Assembly (NCBI RefSeq): GCF_036884655.1
Contig: NC_088331.1
Coordinates: 17,913,501 to 17,977,500, forward strand
Direction of reading: 5' to 3'
DNA: 64,000 bases
Source: Musa acuminata AAA Group
Lineage: Eukaryota; Streptophyta; Magnoliopsida; Zingiberales; Musaceae
Shown: positions 1 through 12,095 of the stretch, one piece after another
Layout of the letters: every line of letters begins with the position of its first letter
Position numbering within the stretch: position 1 is the first letter of the stretch
Notes under the pieces: model-generated
What the model was told of the DNA's origin: nothing
Seen by the model: only the letters and a program-made list of their open reading frames with translations
Database searches by the model: none
Program-made: the position numbers and the translations under genes

Positions 1-3000
1 TCCCACACACTAGAGTACAAGAGGGCAGTTTTAACAGTAAATAGCATATATCGGAAGCACACGCGGAACAACAAAACGTACATGTGCCTTTTCAAGATAA
101 TATGCTGCAAGGAACAAATCTCTCACAAATGTATTCATATTAGGAATGAAATGGAAGCTAGAGTATACAGGGAATCCAAGCAATCATATTTAGCTCAATT
201 CAAAAAAGAAGGTTAGAAGAATTCAATATCCAAAGGAATGAAACTAGAATAGGCACACATCGAAAGCAAATGCGGAATCATGGGTTATACATGTGCCTAT
301 AGAAGTCAATACGATATAGCTTAAACGTTACACAATAGTTTTCAAGAATGCAAATAACATTAAGGACAAGAGTATACAAGAATTCAGAGCAATATTATAA
401 AGCTCAATTGAATAAGAAAGCTAAAGGATATCAATTTCCAAAGGAATGAAACCAGAATAGTAGAAATCGACCAAAGCTCGATTTCTGGCAGAATACAAGA
501 GGCACATTGAACAAATGATTCAAACTATCAATCGTGCTCCAATTGACTCAGAAATATATCATTGGATTATACTTTCAGATAAGACAGGCTTCATATGAAT
601 TGAACTGTCAAATAGAGAGAGTTACAAATAATTTGGTAAACAAGGGTCGTAGAACAAAATCTCTGTTTGGCAGAATTCATAATGTCAGATTCAATAGATA
701 ACTGGGCAGGTGTTTGGATTCCAAATCTTTCAATCCATATATAAAAAGAAAGATCTATGAGTCTGGTTTCCAATGAAATAAGCTTTGAGTAAATCAATGT
801 TTGCAACAGGGACTTATAAGCAGTTCAGTATCAAAAGGTCAGAAATTACGATCCCTGTTTTGCAGAATCTGTAGGCTCATTTTAAACAGAAGTTTGGGCA
901 GACAAACTTACTCCAAATTCTTAAAATAAGCTATCAAAACAAAGGTTTATAAGTCTATATTCTGATCAAATAAGTTTTGTCCAAATCAGAGGTCAATACA
1001 TGAAGTTATAGCCATAACAAAGTAGAAGGGTCAGAATGTCAGAAGCTGCATAGATTCGAATCGTTATGTCTAAACAGGACATATATCAAATGAAAGGCTA
1101 GAACAATTCAAAGTTCCTTATATTCAAAACAAATGTAATGGTAAAATTGCGGTAAGGAAAGATCAGGACACTTGCAATAGGAAAGATTAGAAAGCTTGCA
1201 ATAGGAAAGATCAGAACACTTGCAATAAGAAATATCATAGCAATTATAGGAGAAACGATCAGGGAACTTGCCTTTCAAAGATTTCGATCCGAAGATCCAA
1301 AGAAGGTGCTAGCCCAAATCCTTCTACTTTTCCTCCGTGTCCTCTCTCTGTTTCGTTTTGTGCTCCCGTTTTCTTCCTTTCTTCGCAACTACACCATGTG
1401 TCGAACATCGAGGCACAGTCACCTGCTCTCTCTTACTCTCATTCCTTCTTTTTCTTTCCCAAACGCAGCTGCCACAGCCGCCGCCGCTACCACTGCCACA
1501 ATCGCAGCCCCTTCTACCGCACTACCTTCCTTCCTCCTCTTCTTTCGCAGACACAGCTGCTGAATACGCAGTCGCTGCCGCTGTGGCCGCAATCCCTTCC
1601 GCAGCCCTTTTTTCCCCCTTTCTTTTCTTTTCTTTCCCAGCTGCAACTGCCGCAGTCGCAGTCGCAACCATGGCCGCAGCCACCACAGCCGCAGCCTTTT
1701 CTTTCTCCCCTGCTCTATTTCCTCTCCTTCTCTTCCAGCTGCAGCTGCCACTGCCACAGCTGCCTCTCCTTCTCCTCTTCCTCTCTTCTTCCCATTTCCT
1801 TTCTCTTCTTCTTTCTTTCCTTCTCTTCTTTCCCAGCTGCACGGTTGCAGTCGCAGCCTCAGCCGCGGCCACAACCTCTTCTTCCTCCCCTGCTCATCTT
1901 CCTCTCCTTCTTCTCTTCCAACTGCAGCTACCATCGCAGCAGCCGCAGCCCCTTCTCTTCCCCTTCTCTTCTTCCTCCCCTTCCCTTCTTCCTTCTTCTT
2001 CCTCTTTTCCTGCCACAGTTGCAGCTGCCACAGCCGCTGCCGCAGCTACTTCTTTCCCTTCTCCTCTTTCTCCTCCTTCCTTTCTTCTTCTTCTCTTCTT
2101 CTCCTTCCTCCCCTTCTTCTCCCTGATGAATAGCACCTCCTTTCCTCTGTTTCCTCCTGCAGGAAACAGAAGTGCCGCCTCTTCACCCGCTTCTACTTCT
2201 TCTCTTCTTCCTCACCATCTCTTCCTCTCCTTCTCTTCCAGCTGCAGCTTCCACCGCTGCAGCCGCAGCTCCTCCTTTCCCTTCTCTTCTTCTTCTCCTC
2301 TTCTACTTCCCTCCTCTGTTTCCTCTTTAGGAAATAGAGGTATCACAACCTCTTCTCCTGCTTCCTCTTCCTCTTCTTTTCCTCTTCTTCTTCTTCTCCT
2401 CTTCGAACGCCCCACACCTCTCCTCTGTTTCCACCTGCAGGAAACAGAGGTGCTGCAGCCCTAGCTGCTGCCACCTCTCGCTCCTCTCCCTCTTCCCTCT
2501 CTTTTCCCTCTTCTTCTCCTTCTCTTCTTCTCCTCTTCCTTTTTTCCTCCCCAACGCCACACACCTCCTCGCTGCAGCCTTGCCGCAGCTATCCTCCTCT
2601 CTTATTCTTCTTCTTCTTCTTCCCTTCTCCTCCCCAACGCCCCACACATCCTCTCCTCTGTTTCCACCTGCGGGAAACAGAGGTGGGCTGCTGCTGCTGC
2701 CTCTCCCTCTCCTCTCCATCTTCCCTCTCTTCTTCTTCTTCTTATTTTCTTCTCTTCTCCCTCTTCCTCCTCTCTTCTTTTCCCTCTTCTTCTCTTCTCC
2801 CTCTACTTCTCTTCTTCTTCTCCCCACGCCCCACCGCTTCTCTATGTTTCTCGAAGAAACAGAGAGAGCGTGGGAGGCAGTGGGATAAAACCGAAATTTT
2901 CGATTTTCTTTATTTTCTTCTTTTTACAACTTAACAGTTTAGTCCTTGAAATTTCCATATTTACATATAGGTCCTCTGATTTATAAATAAATCTTTATTA

Positions 3001-3028
3001 ATAATTTTCAAAAGTGAAGGATATTACA
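1..3028 (-). mobile_element. Tekay-1 3' LTR (truncated by window edge)
   Basis: This is the element-sense 3' LTR of a minus-strand Tekay/Del-like Gypsy element. It aligns base for base with 5986-9014, so position 1 lies about 1.3 kb inside the LTR. On the minus strand it begins TGTAATATCC at 3028, next to a purine tract. It is non-coding. Long reading frames in the central pyrimidine tract are not conserved in the sister LTR and are not genes. The two LTRs differ at scattered sites and by small indels, so the insertion is not recent. Confidence 0.88.
1425..2838. repeat. Pyrimidine-rich (CTT/CCT/GCAGCC) tract in Tekay-1 LTR
   Basis: About 1.4 kb of almost pure C/T on the plus strand, mainly TTC, CTC and TCC units, is broken by short GCAGC-rich clusters. 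Embedded inverted repeats with CCTCTGTTTCC and GGAAACAGAGG arms occur at 2144-2172, 2313-2340 (one mismatch), 2422-2450 and 2655-2683. In the element's sense the tract is GAA/GGA purine-rich. The Tekay-2 LTRs have only a short GAA microsatellite at the equivalent place (12480 onward). Confidence 0.9.
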
Positions 3029-3046
3029 CTCTCTCCTCCTTAAAAG
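3029..3046 (-). other. Polypurine tract of Tekay-1
   Basis: Next to the LTR edge at 3028, the minus strand reads an uninterrupted A/G-rich run ending GGAGAGAG. It matches the tract at 18756-18768 in the related plus-strand element. It would prime plus-strand DNA synthesis. Confidence 0.8.
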
Positions 3047-4650
3047 AAAATTTAGTCCTATAAATTGATCATAGCTTAATCGATGAAAAGATGAGGATTA
3101 TAATATCTTTATTTCCTCCTCCTGCTCTTAAATAGTTTCATCAATACAATACAATTACATAATTATCCACGAGTGACCGAAATATTCTCCTCCTTGATCC
3201 TTAATAGAGGGTAACCCGACCTTCAATCAATTTCTAAAAATACTTGCGCACCATGCAGTTAATCAAGCGAGTCGTTACTTCAGAAAATACTCATTTTTGA
3301 TGGTCACCTGATTCAATTATCTATAATCATTACAAAGCCTCAATGTTCCATACATCTTTTTAACTAACACCGAAGCACCCCATGATGAAATATTAAGCCA
3401 AATAAAATCCTCATTTAATAATTCTTGTAGTTGCTTTTCCAATTCCACTTACTCAAATGATATCATTCTGTAGAGAGACTTAGATATTGGGATTGTCCCA
3501 AAGACCGAATCAAAAGCAAAGTCACGTTTAGAGGTAATCCAAGCAAGTCATTCTGGGATACATTTGGCAATGAGATAAATCATGTCCAATACTTTCAAAA
3601 TAAAAGATCGGCTGATCAAATGTACAAAAAGTGATCATTTGTTATATACCAATCCATACTGGTATGATAGGAAGATAGTCAATCCATACCAAGTATAATA
3701 TCAAAACTCCAAATCCTTAGGAGAACTAAATCAGTAAAAAGTTCAAGTTCCCCAATAAAAATCAAACAAGAGGACCAGATTCAAGTCTGTTATCAAAGAA
3801 TCTCTAATGATCGTATTTACATATAGCACATAATGCAGTGGTCTAGGTTGAATGCCCAAGTGATAAGCAAAATATTACGAATAAAATCGTAGATTGGACC
3901 CATGGTCGAACAAATATTTGCATTCTTTCATAAACATGCATAATACCTTCGGTCACTAATTTCAGAAGTTTCAGAATCATATTTAGTGATAGCATACACT
4001 CTGACATGGGCAGATGATTTAAGAGGCAGTGACTCTTTCTTCTTGTTCAACGGGCAAACTTTTATTTTATGATCAAACTTTCCACAAGCAAAATAGGCTC
4101 TAGTCACACACAAATATAAACTTGTTTCATAATTTAACTTGCAATTCACACCTGATTGAGTCTTTTGTGGTGACTTCCCATTTCAAATCTAAATGTCTTG
4201 ACCCTCTTGTTATTACTTTCTGATTCATTTCCAATCATATTTTTATTGCTAAACTTATCCTTATCATTCTTGCCACAAATCTCCAAAAATTCTTTTCATT
4301 GCTGCCAATAATAATTAGCCTCTACTTCCAATATAAGGTAGCAAAAGAAATCTTTTGATCATTAGAATAATTTTGTATATCAAATATCTTCTCCATTTGC
4401 ATCATCCATTTTTCTACCACTAATGAAATTAGGTTCATCATGCTTCTGCTGCGCCACTCTGATTCAATATCCCCCAATCCATCCTTTCATTCCCCTTAAT
4501 TAATCAGAAACAAATGAAATAGGAGGACCAAATGTCCTCATCATCCCAGATTCCTAAAATGCATCAAAGAAAATTTTCCACCAATCACTAAAGTTCATTA
4601 GACCTCAATATATTTTGCACATCAACATATCAAATATTTCAGTAATCCTC
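3047..4650 (-). pseudogene. Tekay-1 internal region, gutted gag-pol relic
   Basis: Only about 1.6 kb separates the two LTRs, so most of gag-pol is gone. On the minus strand, 3928-4149 encodes the end of gag with a zinc-knuckle core related to YFACGKFDHKIKVCPL, its first cysteine replaced. Around 3240-3455 there is a reverse transcriptase fragment resembling LRLCNDYR followed by LNQVT. After that the frame falls into the 3' end without RT catalytic residues, RNase H or integrase. The 3' tail (3050-3110) matches the tail of the Tekay-2 internal region at 18690-18760. This is a dead copy that could only have been mobilised before the deletions. Confidence 0.82.
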
Positions 4651-4657
4651 AAACCAT

Positions 4658-4669
4658 GCTCTGATACCA
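4658..4669 (-). other. Primer-binding site, Met-tRNA type (Tekay-1)
   Basis: GCTCTGATACCA on the plus strand is TGGTATCAGAGC in the element's sense, complementary to the 3' end of initiator tRNA-Met. It lies a few bases inside the LTR edge at 4674. Confidence 0.85.
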
Positions 4670-5353
4670 CCTCTGTCACGCCCCCTCAAAATAACCATGA
4701 TATTTAAAATTTCCATCACAGACCAATCTAGGATCCAAACTAACGTTTGAACACACTGAAAAACATTTAATCAAATTCACATCCATAAAACCTGTGCATT
4801 TTAAAATCATATATCACATCACTCGATAATTCACATTTATGGCAACCCAAGCCAACTTAACAAACATGAACAACATTTATAAATCCACAAGCTAAATAAA
4901 TTATACAATCAGAACTCCAACTATTCACCACAAGTTCATATCGTCATAAATTAGACTTAACATTCCGAAATTCCAAATAAGAGAGATCTTCTAACACTTT
5001 TACACAGTATATCCATTTCGATCATCAGAACAATTCATTACATACAAAATATGCTTATACAACAATAGCATAACAACCAACAAGACTTGCCCATAATTCT
5101 GAATAGCTATCCACAGCCTCACCCCAAATCAAACATCTCGAAGAGTGACACGCTGACCTGAAAGATTTATATAACAACGGAGTGAGCCAAAAACGGCTAA
5201 GCAAGTGACAAAACATATTCAGAACAAAAGGAACAGTTTCAAACGAGTAAGGTATCATAATGTAAGGCAGAATACAAGAATTCTCAAGGATTCCATCTCA
5301 TTAGATACTAAATCATATGTATCATGTCATTCAAAACATATTTGATTCATAAC

Positions 5354-5640
5354 AAATGGAGCATAGAGTAATTGGAGCATATCAATGGCAGATAGGACAT
5401 TTCAGAACATATCAGTTCATAGCAAATGGAGCACAGAGTAATTAGAGCATATCAATGGCAGATAGGACAATTCAGAACATATCAGTTCATAGCAAATGGA
5501 GCACAGAGTAATTGGAGCATATCAATGGCGTATGAAATGTTCCGGAGCATATCAACGACATATGGAACATTTCGAAACATATCAACAGTGGAGGAAACAT
5601 TTCAGAGCATATCAATAACAAATACCGTACAGAAGCTCAA
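5354..5640. repeat. Imperfect tandem repeats in Tekay-1 LTR
   Basis: Units built around CATATCAATGGCAGATAGGA and AGCAAATGGAGCACAGAGTA recur three or more times, with a period of about 70 bp that decays to shorter units downstream. The Tekay-2 LTRs carry a related duplication at 14140-14420. No coding signal. Confidence 0.7.
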
Positions 5641-7404
5641 ACATCGTCTTTGACGTTGCAAACGTATCAATCTTATCCAAAGCATGTACAGAAACACAAC
5701 CAAAGCTCTGGATATCATATCAAACATACAGAAGGTGTAGTGGGATCTCGCTCAGAATGTGATTCATCCATTTCTGAATGACCACCTGACAAAAGTCTCC
5801 CACGTCTGGGAGCTCCATCCACCCACGTCTAGGTGAAGTTAGAGGGGGCCGGCAGAGCATCGCAGGCTCTAAGCACATACCCTTTACCATTCCTGGCAAA
5901 GGTCCAGAATATCCCACATAACGGGACCCCACATAGCGGGCAATAAGCGCATACCCTTTACAATTTCTGGCAAAGGTCCAGACAATCCCACACACTAGAG
6001 TACAAGAGGGCAGTTTTAACAGTAAGTAGCATATATCGGAAGCACACGCAGAACAACAAAACGTACATGTGCCTTTTCAAGACAAAATGCTGCAAGGAAC
6101 AAATCTCTCACAAATGTATTCATATTAGGAATGAAATGAAAGCAAGAGTATACAGGGAATCCAAGCAATCATATTTAGCTCAATTCAAATAAGATGGTTA
6201 GAAGAATTCAATATCTAAAGGAATGAAACTAGAATAGGCACACATCGAAAGCAAATGCGGAATCATGGGTTATACATGTGCCTATAGAAGTCAATTCGAT
6301 ATAGCTTAAACGTTACACAATAGTTTTCAAGAATGCAAATAACTTGAAGGACAAGAGCATACAAGAATTCAGAGCAGTATTATAAAGCTCAATTGAAAAA
6401 GAAAGCTAAAGGATATCAATTTCCAAAGGAATGAAACCAGAATATTACAAATCGACCAAAGCTCGATTTCTGGCAGAATACAAGAGGCACATTGAACAAA
6501 TGATTCAAACTATCAATCGTGCTCCAATTGACTCAGAAATATATCATTGGATTATACTTTCAGATAAGACAGGCTTCATATGAATTGAACTGTCCAATAG
6601 AGAGAGTTACAAATAATTTGGTAAACAAGGGTCATAGAACAAAATCTCTGTTTGGCAGAATTCATAATGTCAGATTCAACAGATAACTGGGCAGGTGTTT
6701 GGATTCCAAATCTTTCAATCCATATATCAAAAGAAAGATCTATGAGTCTGGTTTCCAATGAAATAAGCTTTGAGTAAATCAATGTTTGCAATAGGGACTT
6801 ATAAGCAGTTAGTATCAAAAGGTCAGAAATTACGATCCCTGTTTTGCAGAATCTGTAGGCTCATTTGAAATAGAAGTTTGGGCAGACAAACTTACTCTGA
6901 ATTCTTAAAATAATCAAAACAAAGGTTTACGAGTCTATATTCTGATCAAATAAGTTTTGTCCAAATCAGAGGTCAATACATGAAGTTATAGCCATAACAA
7001 AGTAGAAGGGTCAGAATGTCAGAAGTTGCATAGATTCGAATCGTTACGTCTAAACCGTAGATATATCAAATGAATGGCTAGAACAATTCAAAGTTCCTCA
7101 TATTCAAAACAAATGTAACGGTAAAATTGCGGTAAGGAAAGATCAGGACACTTGCAATAGGAAACATTAGAAAGCTTGCAATAGGAAAGATCAGAACACT
7201 TGCAATAAGAAATATCAGAGCAATTATAGGAGAAACGATCAGGGAACTTGCCTTTCAAAGATTTCGATCCGAAGATCCAAAGAAGGTGCTAGCCCAAATC
7301 CTTCTACTTTTCCTCCGTGTCCTCTCTCTGTTTCGTTTTGTGCTCTCGTTTTCTTCCTTTCTTCGCAACTACACCGCGTGTCGAACATCGAGGCACAGTT
7401 ACCT

Positions 7405-8822
7405 GCTCTCTCTTACTCTCATTCCTTCTTTTTCTTTCCCAAACGCAGCTGCCACAGCCGCCGCCGCTACCGCTGCCACAATCGCAGCCCCTTCCACCGC
7501 ACTACCTTCCTTCCTCCTCTTCTTTCGCAGACACAGCTGCTGAATACGCAGTCGCTGCCGCTATGGCCGCAATCCCTTCCGCAGCCCTTTTTTCCCCCTT
7601 TCCTTTCTTTTCTTTCCCAGCTGCAACTGCCGTAGTCGCAGTCGCAACCATGGCCACAGCCACCACAGTCGCAGCCTTTTCTTTCTCCCCTGCTCTATTT
7701 CCTCTCCTTCTCTTCTAGCTGCAGCTGCCACTGCCACAGCTGCCTCTCCTTCTCCTCTTCCTCTCTTCTTCCCTTTTCCTTTCTCTTCTTCTTTCTTTCC
7801 TTCTCTTCTTTCCCAACTGCACGGTTGCAGTCGCGGCCTCAGCCGCGGCCACAACCTCTTCTTCCTCCCCTGCTCATCTTCCTCTCCTTCTTATCTTCCA
7901 ACTGCAGCTGCCATCGCAGCAGCCGCAGCCCCTTCTCTTCCCCTTCTCTTCTTCCTCCCCTTCCCTTCTTCCTTCCTCTTCCTCTTTCCCTGCAATAGCT
8001 GCAGCTGCCACAACCGCAGCCGCAGCTACTTCTTTCCCTTCTCCTCTTCCTCCTCCTTCCTTTCTTCTTCTTCTCTTCTTCTCCTTCCTCCCCTTCTTCT
8101 CCCCGACGAACAGCACCTCCTTTCCTCTGTTTCCTCCTGCCAGAAACAGAGGTGCCGCCTCTTCACCCGCTTCTACTTCTTCTCTTCTTCCTCACCATCT
8201 CTTCCTCTCCTTCTCTTCCAGCTGCAGCTTCCACCGCTGCAGCCGCAGCTCCTCCTTTCCCTTCTCTTCTTCTTCTCCTCTTCTACTTCCCTCCTCTGTT
8301 TCCTCTGCAGGAAACAGAGGTATCACAACCTCTTCTCCTGCTTCCTCTTCCTCTTCTTTTCCTCTTCTTCTTCTTCTCCTCTTCGAACGCCCCACACCTC
8401 TCCTCTGTTTCCACCTGCAGGAAACAGAGGTGCTGTAGCCCTAGCTGCTGCCACCTCTCGCTCCTCTCCCTCTTCCCTCTCTTTTCCCTCTTCTTCTCCT
8501 TCTCTTCTTCTCCTCTTCCTTTTTTCCTCCCCAACGCCACACACCTCCTCGCTGCAGCCTTGCCGCAGCTATCCTCCTCTCTTCTTCTTCTTATTCTTCC
8601 CTTCTCCTCCCCAATGCCCCACACATCCTCTCCTCTGTTTCCACCTGCGGGAAACAGAGGTGCAGCAGCCCTAGCTGCTGTTGCTGCCTCTCCCTCTCCT
8701 CTCCATCTTCCCTCTCTTCTTCTTCTTCTTCTTTTCTTCTCTTCTCCCTCTTCCTCCTCTCTTCTTTTCCCTCTTCTTCTCTTCTCCCTCTACTTCTCTT
8801 CTTCTTCTCCCCACGCCCCCCG
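7405..8822. repeat. Pyrimidine-rich tract, second copy
   Basis: This is the counterpart of the tract at 1425-2838, with the same hairpin-forming inverted repeats (for example 8402-8430) and a few indels, including about 18 extra bases near 8662-8690. Reading frames across it are shifted or stopped relative to the first copy, which argues against coding function. Confidence 0.9.
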
Positions 8823-9014
8823 CTTCTCTCTGTTTCTCGAAGAAACAGAGAAAGCGTGGGAGGCAGTGGGATAAAACCAAAATTTTTGGTTTTCTTTATT
8901 TTCTTCTTTTTACAACTTAACAGTTTAGTCCTTGAAATTTCCATATTTACATATAGGTCCTCCGATTTATAAATAAATCTTTATTAATAATTTTCAAAAG
9001 TGAGGGATATTACA

Positions 9015-9019
9015 GGACC
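9015..9019. other. Presumed TSD of Tekay-1 (GGACC)
   Basis: These are the five bases directly outside the Tekay-1 LTR. The partner copy would lie left of the window, so this is inferred, not confirmed. Confidence 0.45.
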
Positions 9020-10635
9020 TCTCATTATCTGGAACATGTGCAAATGCATGACAACCAAATACTCTCAAATGCTTGTAGGAAACATCTTTCTCTGACCATA
9101 CATGCTCTGCAACATCACCATCTAGGGCTGTTCATGTTGATAAGTTGATCACATCAACTGCAGTCCTCAAAGCCTCATCCCAAAACCTTTTGGGTAACTT
9201 GGCCTGTGAAAGCATACATCTGATCTTTTCCATGATGGAGCGGTTCATCCTCTCTGCAATTGCATTATGCTGAGGTGTACCAGGAACTGTCATCTCATGT
9301 TGGATCTCATGTGACCTGCAATAGTCATTAAACAATCCCGTATACTCACCACCATTATCTGATCTTATGCATTTCAATTTCCTTTCTGTCTCCCTTTCAA
9401 CCCTAGCATGAAACTCTTTGAAGACATTAATAACCTGATCTTTGGTCTTCAAAGCATAAGCCCAAACTTTCCTGGAAAAATCATCTATAAAAGTGACAAA
9501 ATAAAGTGCACCACTTATATCAAGAACATCAACAGATCCACCAGGAGTTTTGTCCTTAAAGGACCACATACATCTGTATAAACACGGTCTAAGGCATGCA
9601 TTTTTCTAGACAAAGCAACACTAGCAAATGTAACTCTATGTTGTTTACCAGCCAAACAATCAATACAAGGGTTCAGATGTATACCTCTGAGATATGGTAA
9701 TACCTCTCTCTTGGAAAGAGCTTGCAGCCCCTTCTCGCTCATGTGTCCCAATCGCCTATGCCACAACTCCATACTGAAGTCTTTCTCTGTAGCATTTAAC
9801 TGCTCACCATAAGCTTTAGCCTGCAACCTATACAAAGTATGACATTTCTTTCCACTAGCTATAACAAGAGAACCCTTACTGAGCTTCCATTGCCCTCTGT
9901 GAAATCTGCTTTCATACTCTTCATCGTCTAGTCTTCCAACTGAAATTAAATTCAGCCTCAAGTCAACCACATGCCTCACATCCTTAAGTACCAACTTGCA
10001 GCCAAGGTTGGTCTTTAAATGGATATTACCCATGCTAATGATGTTTGCTGTGTCATAGTTGCCCATCTTGACAACACCAAAGTTTCCAGACCTGTATGTA
10101 GCAAAAAACTCTCTCCGAGGTGTAGCATGATAAGAAGCACCTGTGTCAATCACCCACTCAAGATCCTAACACACACAAGAAAAAATATCATCAGAAGGTG
10201 ACAAAATCAAATAATCACCACCCTGCACTGTAGCTGTAGTATTATCCTTTGACTCTATAGACTCCACTTCTTTTCCCTTTTTCTTGTTCTTCTTAGGTTA
10301 CTTACATTGGTTCTTGTAATGTCCTTTCTCACCACAGTTATAGCAAACAATATCTTTTCTTGATCTTGACTTGCTCCTACCCAAACGTGAACTGCTTCTA
10401 GACTTTGACCTTCCTCTATTCTCTGAGATAAGTGCCTGTGAATCATTCTGAGATGTTCCTGAACTATTTCTTCTCAACTCCTCATTCAACAAACTGCTTG
10501 TTACTTGACTCATAGTGACAATACCATCTGGTGCAGAATTACTGAGGGAAACCACCAGTGTCTCCCAACTTTCTGGTAATGAACTGAGAAGTAACAATAC
10601 CTATAACTCATCATCAAGAGACATTTTCATAGAGG

Positions 10636-10640
10636 ATAAC
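10636..10640. other. TSD of Angela-1, left copy (ATAAC)
   Basis: ATAAC precedes the LTR edge at 10641 and is repeated at 33478-33482, just after the other LTR ends. It proves that everything between belongs to one insertion into Tork-X gag, 23 kb apart today. Confidence 0.92.
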
Positions 10641-12095
10641 TATTGGGAAATCATAGGGGGGCGACATCATATGCGTAGCGGAAGAACAAGAAAACAAAAA
10701 TCCCCGATTCCCAAAAAGATGTTCGTCGTTGTGCGAAGATTGGTGCGCAAAATTCGCAAAACACAAAACTGCGTATAGAGATTGTGTTACCTAGGGAGAT
10801 CGTATATCCCTGTTTCCTTGCAGATCCTTAGGAGAGGGTGAAGGAGGTCAAGCGTCCTCCTCTCTAGCGGTGATCCACACAGCAGGGTTGCGACGACGCT
10901 CCTCAAAACTCCAGGCCTACTCTGAGGTGGAGAGGGAGAGGAGAATAGGAAGGGCAAGCAAAGACTCTAGCCTATGAGGCTATGAATCCCTCCTATTTAT
11001 AGAGATCCCGTGTCAATCCCTAATGGGTCCTTCCCTAGTGGGTATTGGATCTGCATCCAATAAGACAAGGGCTCCGTCGGATATCTCATATCCGAACCTC
11101 TACTCATCGCAATGCCTACCATATGTGTGTGACCCTCTAGGCCCAATATCGAGCTGGCCGTGAGTCATACCTGTTAGAACTCCTTCTAACTCAGTGAATT
11201 ATTATCTCTGTAATAATTCACTCAACTCATCGACTATGGGCGTACTAGGCCACTACGCCGTAGTCCCCAGACGATACAGGGGAATCCAATCCATTGGACC
11301 TGTCTGTCCTCAGTTACCATGTACCTATAGTCCCTCATCCATCTAATATCCCAGAGACCGTATATCGATCATGGTGCTGTCAGACCCATACGATTTCTAC
11401 TCGAGTCTCGCTCTAATCGGATTCTCCCAGAGAACTCTTTCTCTCTCAACCCGAATGACCCTGGCCAGGGATTTGTCTGAGCAATAACACATGGGATATT
11501 CCTCACATGACGCCGGGAGTGGATGATCCTCTATTGACACTCAATAGCCCTTGTAAGGTCGACTACCACTCCCAATGACCAATTGTACTAGATCTGGGAC
11601 AGCCAAACCTATAAGTCTGGTATCAAAGAGTGGAGCACTCATACAGGACATCCTTGGTGTCTCAAGTCTAAAGACCAGATACACCACTAGGACTACGGAA
11701 TCGCTGTCTGACAATAAGGCATCATCAACCATCCAGCATTCCGTAAGCAGATCAATCAGTGAACTCATTCTCCAATGAGCACCTATACTGTATCCCTAGT
11801 GTCCCTACACGAGCAGCTATGAGACCAGCTGCATCCATCATATGGACGGGAATACAGCACACCAGTCTATCCGGTTATCACGATGTCCCTCTCGAGTAAC
11901 CTATGACCGGGATTATTTAGGATATGTGTTTAAAGGTGAATCGATCTCATTATCGTGATCTCATCACGATCCGATTCCCATTGCACAAATCCAAGGACAT
12001 TACAATATATATATGCATTTATGCAATAGTTATAAAGTGATATACGCCAAAATATAATAAGCAAAAAGATTCTGTATCAAGTCACACGTGCAATC
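10641..12095 (-). mobile_element. Angela-1 3' LTR, interrupted by Tekay-2
   Basis: Matches 31985-33477 and the Angela-2 LTRs. The terminal dinucleotide is mutated: the plus strand reads TATTGGG instead of TGTTGGG, so the element's 3' end is TA rather than CA. A minus-strand TATA box (plus-strand TATTTATA) is at 10994-11001. The LTR stops at 12095, about 25 bp short of its other end, where the Tekay-2 LTR begins; CAATC at 12091-12095 would be the Tekay-2 target site. Confidence 0.9.

Larger units (their letters stand above)
4674..9014 (-). mobile_element. Tekay-1 5' LTR, complete (4.34 kb)
   Basis: In element sense this LTR runs from TGTAATATCC (9014) to GGGCGTGACA (4674), so it has TG...CA ends, and it is followed by the Met primer-binding site. 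At about 4.3 kb it is very long even for Tekay elements, mainly because of the internal pyrimidine tract. A candidate minus-strand TATA box is at 5166-5174. Its outer parts are homologous to the 3.0-kb Tekay-2 LTR, for example the GCCCGCTATGTGGG-type repeats near 5920-5945. It abuts Tork-X pol at 9015. Confidence 0.9.
9015..10640 (-). pseudogene. Tork-X Copia pol fragment (gag end, protease, integrase)
   Basis: Reading leftward on the minus strand: gag C-terminus (10597 to about 10298) with zinc knuckle CYNCGEKGHYKNQC; protease with IDTGASYHAT near 10150; an integrase zinc-binding region with LWHRRLGHMSEKGL; and the integrase core with TDVCGP, IRSDNGGEY and NAIAER, so the three acidic catalytic residues are still present. 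Breaks include a stop just upstream of the protease motif and a frameshift between TDVCGP and the following core near 9550. Reverse transcriptase and RNase H are absent because Tekay-1 interrupts the element at 9014. The 5' part of the same element resumes at 33478, since Angela-1 is inserted between. TNT1/Tork-like composition is my reading of gag and integrase. Confidence 0.88.

Noticed and set aside
1337..2464. 375-codon Ser/Pro/Leu-rich open frame, plus strand
   Set aside because: It is a translation of the pyrimidine tract. The same region in the sister LTR (7317-8874) is split by a stop and shifted, and codon content is purely repeat-driven.
8152..8874. 240-codon open frame in the second tract
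   Set aside because: Same low-complexity artefact; no counterpart frame of similar extent in the first LTR.
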